23,349 bases of DNA from ZC4RG29 sp036563875 (GTDB lineage: Bacteria; Bacteroidota; Bacteroidia; Cytophagales; Cyclobacteriaceae). Where the stretch lies: contig DATCLO010000044.1 in NCBI GenBank assembly GCA_036563875.1, positions 1 to 23,349 of the forward strand. Reading direction: 5' to 3'. Below are positions 22,669 through 23,349 of the stretch, one piece after another. The translations under genes and the position numbers were made by a program. Positions within the stretch are counted from its first letter, which is position 1. Each line of letters begins with the position of its first letter. The notes under the pieces are model-generated. The model did not search any database. It was given only the letters and a program-made list of their open reading frames with translations, and was not told the origin of the DNA.

Positions 22669-23235
22669 ATGAACAAAATTTACCTGGCGTCGCTCGCTGT
22701 CTTGTTTGCCTCTTGTCTCGGTTACAAGGAACTCCCGGTCGAATACGACTATAGCTACAAAGGAAATTTTAAGAAATACAGGACGTTCGACATTATGCGT
22801 CCGGCTGCACCGACGGATTCGTCGATGACGAATGAGACGATTGAAAAGTCCATCGTCGCGCGCATGAAGTTCCTCGGTTACCGGCAAACGTCAAACCGCC
22901 CGCACCTGATCATTGGGTTCAAGATGTTCAATGACAGTTTGCGATTCCATGGATACAATCAGCCAGAAATTGAAGAGTGGATCAGAACTCAGAATGAAAA
23001 TCTCAACTATGATCCGAAGGACTTCCACCTGAAGACGGGAACGCTGTTAATTCAGTTCTACGACAGAAGGCAGAACCGTTCTATCTGGCAGGGATATGCC
23101 ACGACTCAATATGGCACAATCGATTTCAACAATAACCGCCACCTGCGGAATGCTGTAATCTCGATTCTCGACAAGTACAGGTTCTGGGCGGAAGGCTTTC
23201 TGGAAGGAGCTACGGCCCAGGAAAACGACCTCTAA
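22669..23235 (+). CDS. DUF4136-type lipoprotein
   Basis: A 188-residue predicted lipoprotein. The N-terminus is a lipoprotein signal peptide with lipobox FASC, so Cys16 would be lipidated by Lgt and the protein held on the periplasmic side of a membrane. The mature part fits DUF4136: an early DYSYKGNFKKYRTFD segment (28-42), a central helix with IEKSIVARMKFLGY, and the strand pair TLLIQFYDRRQNRSIWQGYA (about 125-144), which recalls the usual 'D..t...vWqg.a' core of the family. The function is unknown. It stands alone between the purL 3' hairpin and the tRNA promoter. Confidence 0.8.
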   Translation: MNKIYLASLAVLFASCLGYKELPVEYDYSYKGNFKKYRTFDIMRPAAPTDSSMTNETIEKSIVARMKFLGYRQTSNRPHLIIGFKMFNDSLRFHGYNQPEIEEWIRTQNENLNYDPKDFHLKTGTLLIQFYDRRQNRSIWQGYATTQYGTIDFNNNRHLRNAVISILDKYRFWAEGFLEGATAQENDL

Positions 23236-23272
23236 AAATCCCCTGTCGGCCTTACTTTTTGAAAAATAATTC

Positions 23273-23280
23273 TACCTTTG
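23273..23280 (+). promoter_or_regulatory. Candidate -7 box for the tRNA-Gln gene
   Basis: TACCTTTG matches TAnnTTTG and lies 30 bases before the first base of the tRNA. A TTTTTG at 23256-23261 is nearer than the normal -33 position, so only the -7 element is supported. Confidence 0.55.
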
Positions 23281-23309
23281 CAATCCCAATTTGGGGACTT
23301 ACATCACTT

Positions 23310-23349
23310 TGCCCGATGGTGTAACTGGCAACACGCCTGATTTTGATTC
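23310..23349 (+). tRNA. tRNA-Gln (anticodon TTG), 5' part, cut by window end
   Basis: The first 40 bases of a tRNA. Acceptor 5' strand TGCCCGA (23310-23316), T8 G9, D stem GTGT (23319-23322) pairing with ACAC (23331-23334) around an 8-base loop with the invariant GG and flanking A residues, G26, then the anticodon stem CCTGA (23336-23340). The anticodon loop reads TT-TTG-AT, with anticodon TTG at 23343-23345, decoding CAA. The last visible bases, TC, begin the matching 3' stem strand. A T at position 1 is the identity feature of bacterial tRNA-Gln. The variable and T arms lie outside the window. Confidence 0.9.

Overview
The window looks like a chromosomal stretch from a member of the Bacteroidota, most likely the Cytophagales. 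This is inferred from gene content and promoter style, not from a search. The pointers are -7 boxes of the Bacteroidota form TAnnTTTG ahead of lgt, purL and a tRNA; a large set of outer-membrane and secreted families typical of that phylum (PorV/PorQ-like barrel, head-GIN/DUF2807, DUF4136 lipoprotein, POTRA-barrel protein, paired M16 peptidases, a single-RRM RNA-binding protein); and a fabF-rnc gene order. Base composition is roughly even, which is high for the phylum but known in the Cytophagales. Almost all genes are intact. I see no insertion sequence, prophage, CRISPR array or rRNA.

Layout. 1-5446: the 3' end of fabF, then rnc, nadE (NAD synthetase), lgt and a POTRA-barrel outer-membrane protein, all on the + strand and closely spaced. 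5447-5727: a gene-free stretch holding a palindrome of eight CACATAG octamers and a CACTCA-rich tract. 5728-8677: a PorV/PorQ-like barrel gene overlapping by ATGA a gene for a secreted helix-hairpin-helix/barrel protein, then a 35-residue single-span membrane peptide. 8865-9593: a DUF2807 protein ending at a strong terminator. 9720-12616: an active and an inactive M16 peptidase subunit overlapping by ATGA. 12617-13853: a 341-base leader, an RRM protein and a DoxX-family protein, each gene followed by a terminator. 13854-14155: a second palindrome, also made of octamers (CATCAACA). 14156-15661: an FGGY kinase, probably gluconokinase. 15658-17886 on the minus strand: an ECF sigma factor, a two-span membrane protein and a membrane metallophosphoesterase, in that transcription order. 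18014-23235 on the + strand: an alpha/beta hydrolase, full-length purL and a DUF4136 lipoprotein. The window ends inside a tRNA-Gln gene.

How the genes fit together. Much of the window is core metabolism (fatty acid, NAD, purine and gluconate phosphorylation) and envelope building. Lgt would lipidate the DUF4136 lipoprotein at the other end of the window, and the several barrel proteins would be inserted by the cell's Bam machinery. No multi-gene defence or secretion system is visible. The best candidates for something undescribed are the two octamer palindromes, the secreted HhH-barrel protein with its PorV/PorQ-like partner and the small membrane peptide behind it, and the sigma factor with its two-span membrane neighbour.
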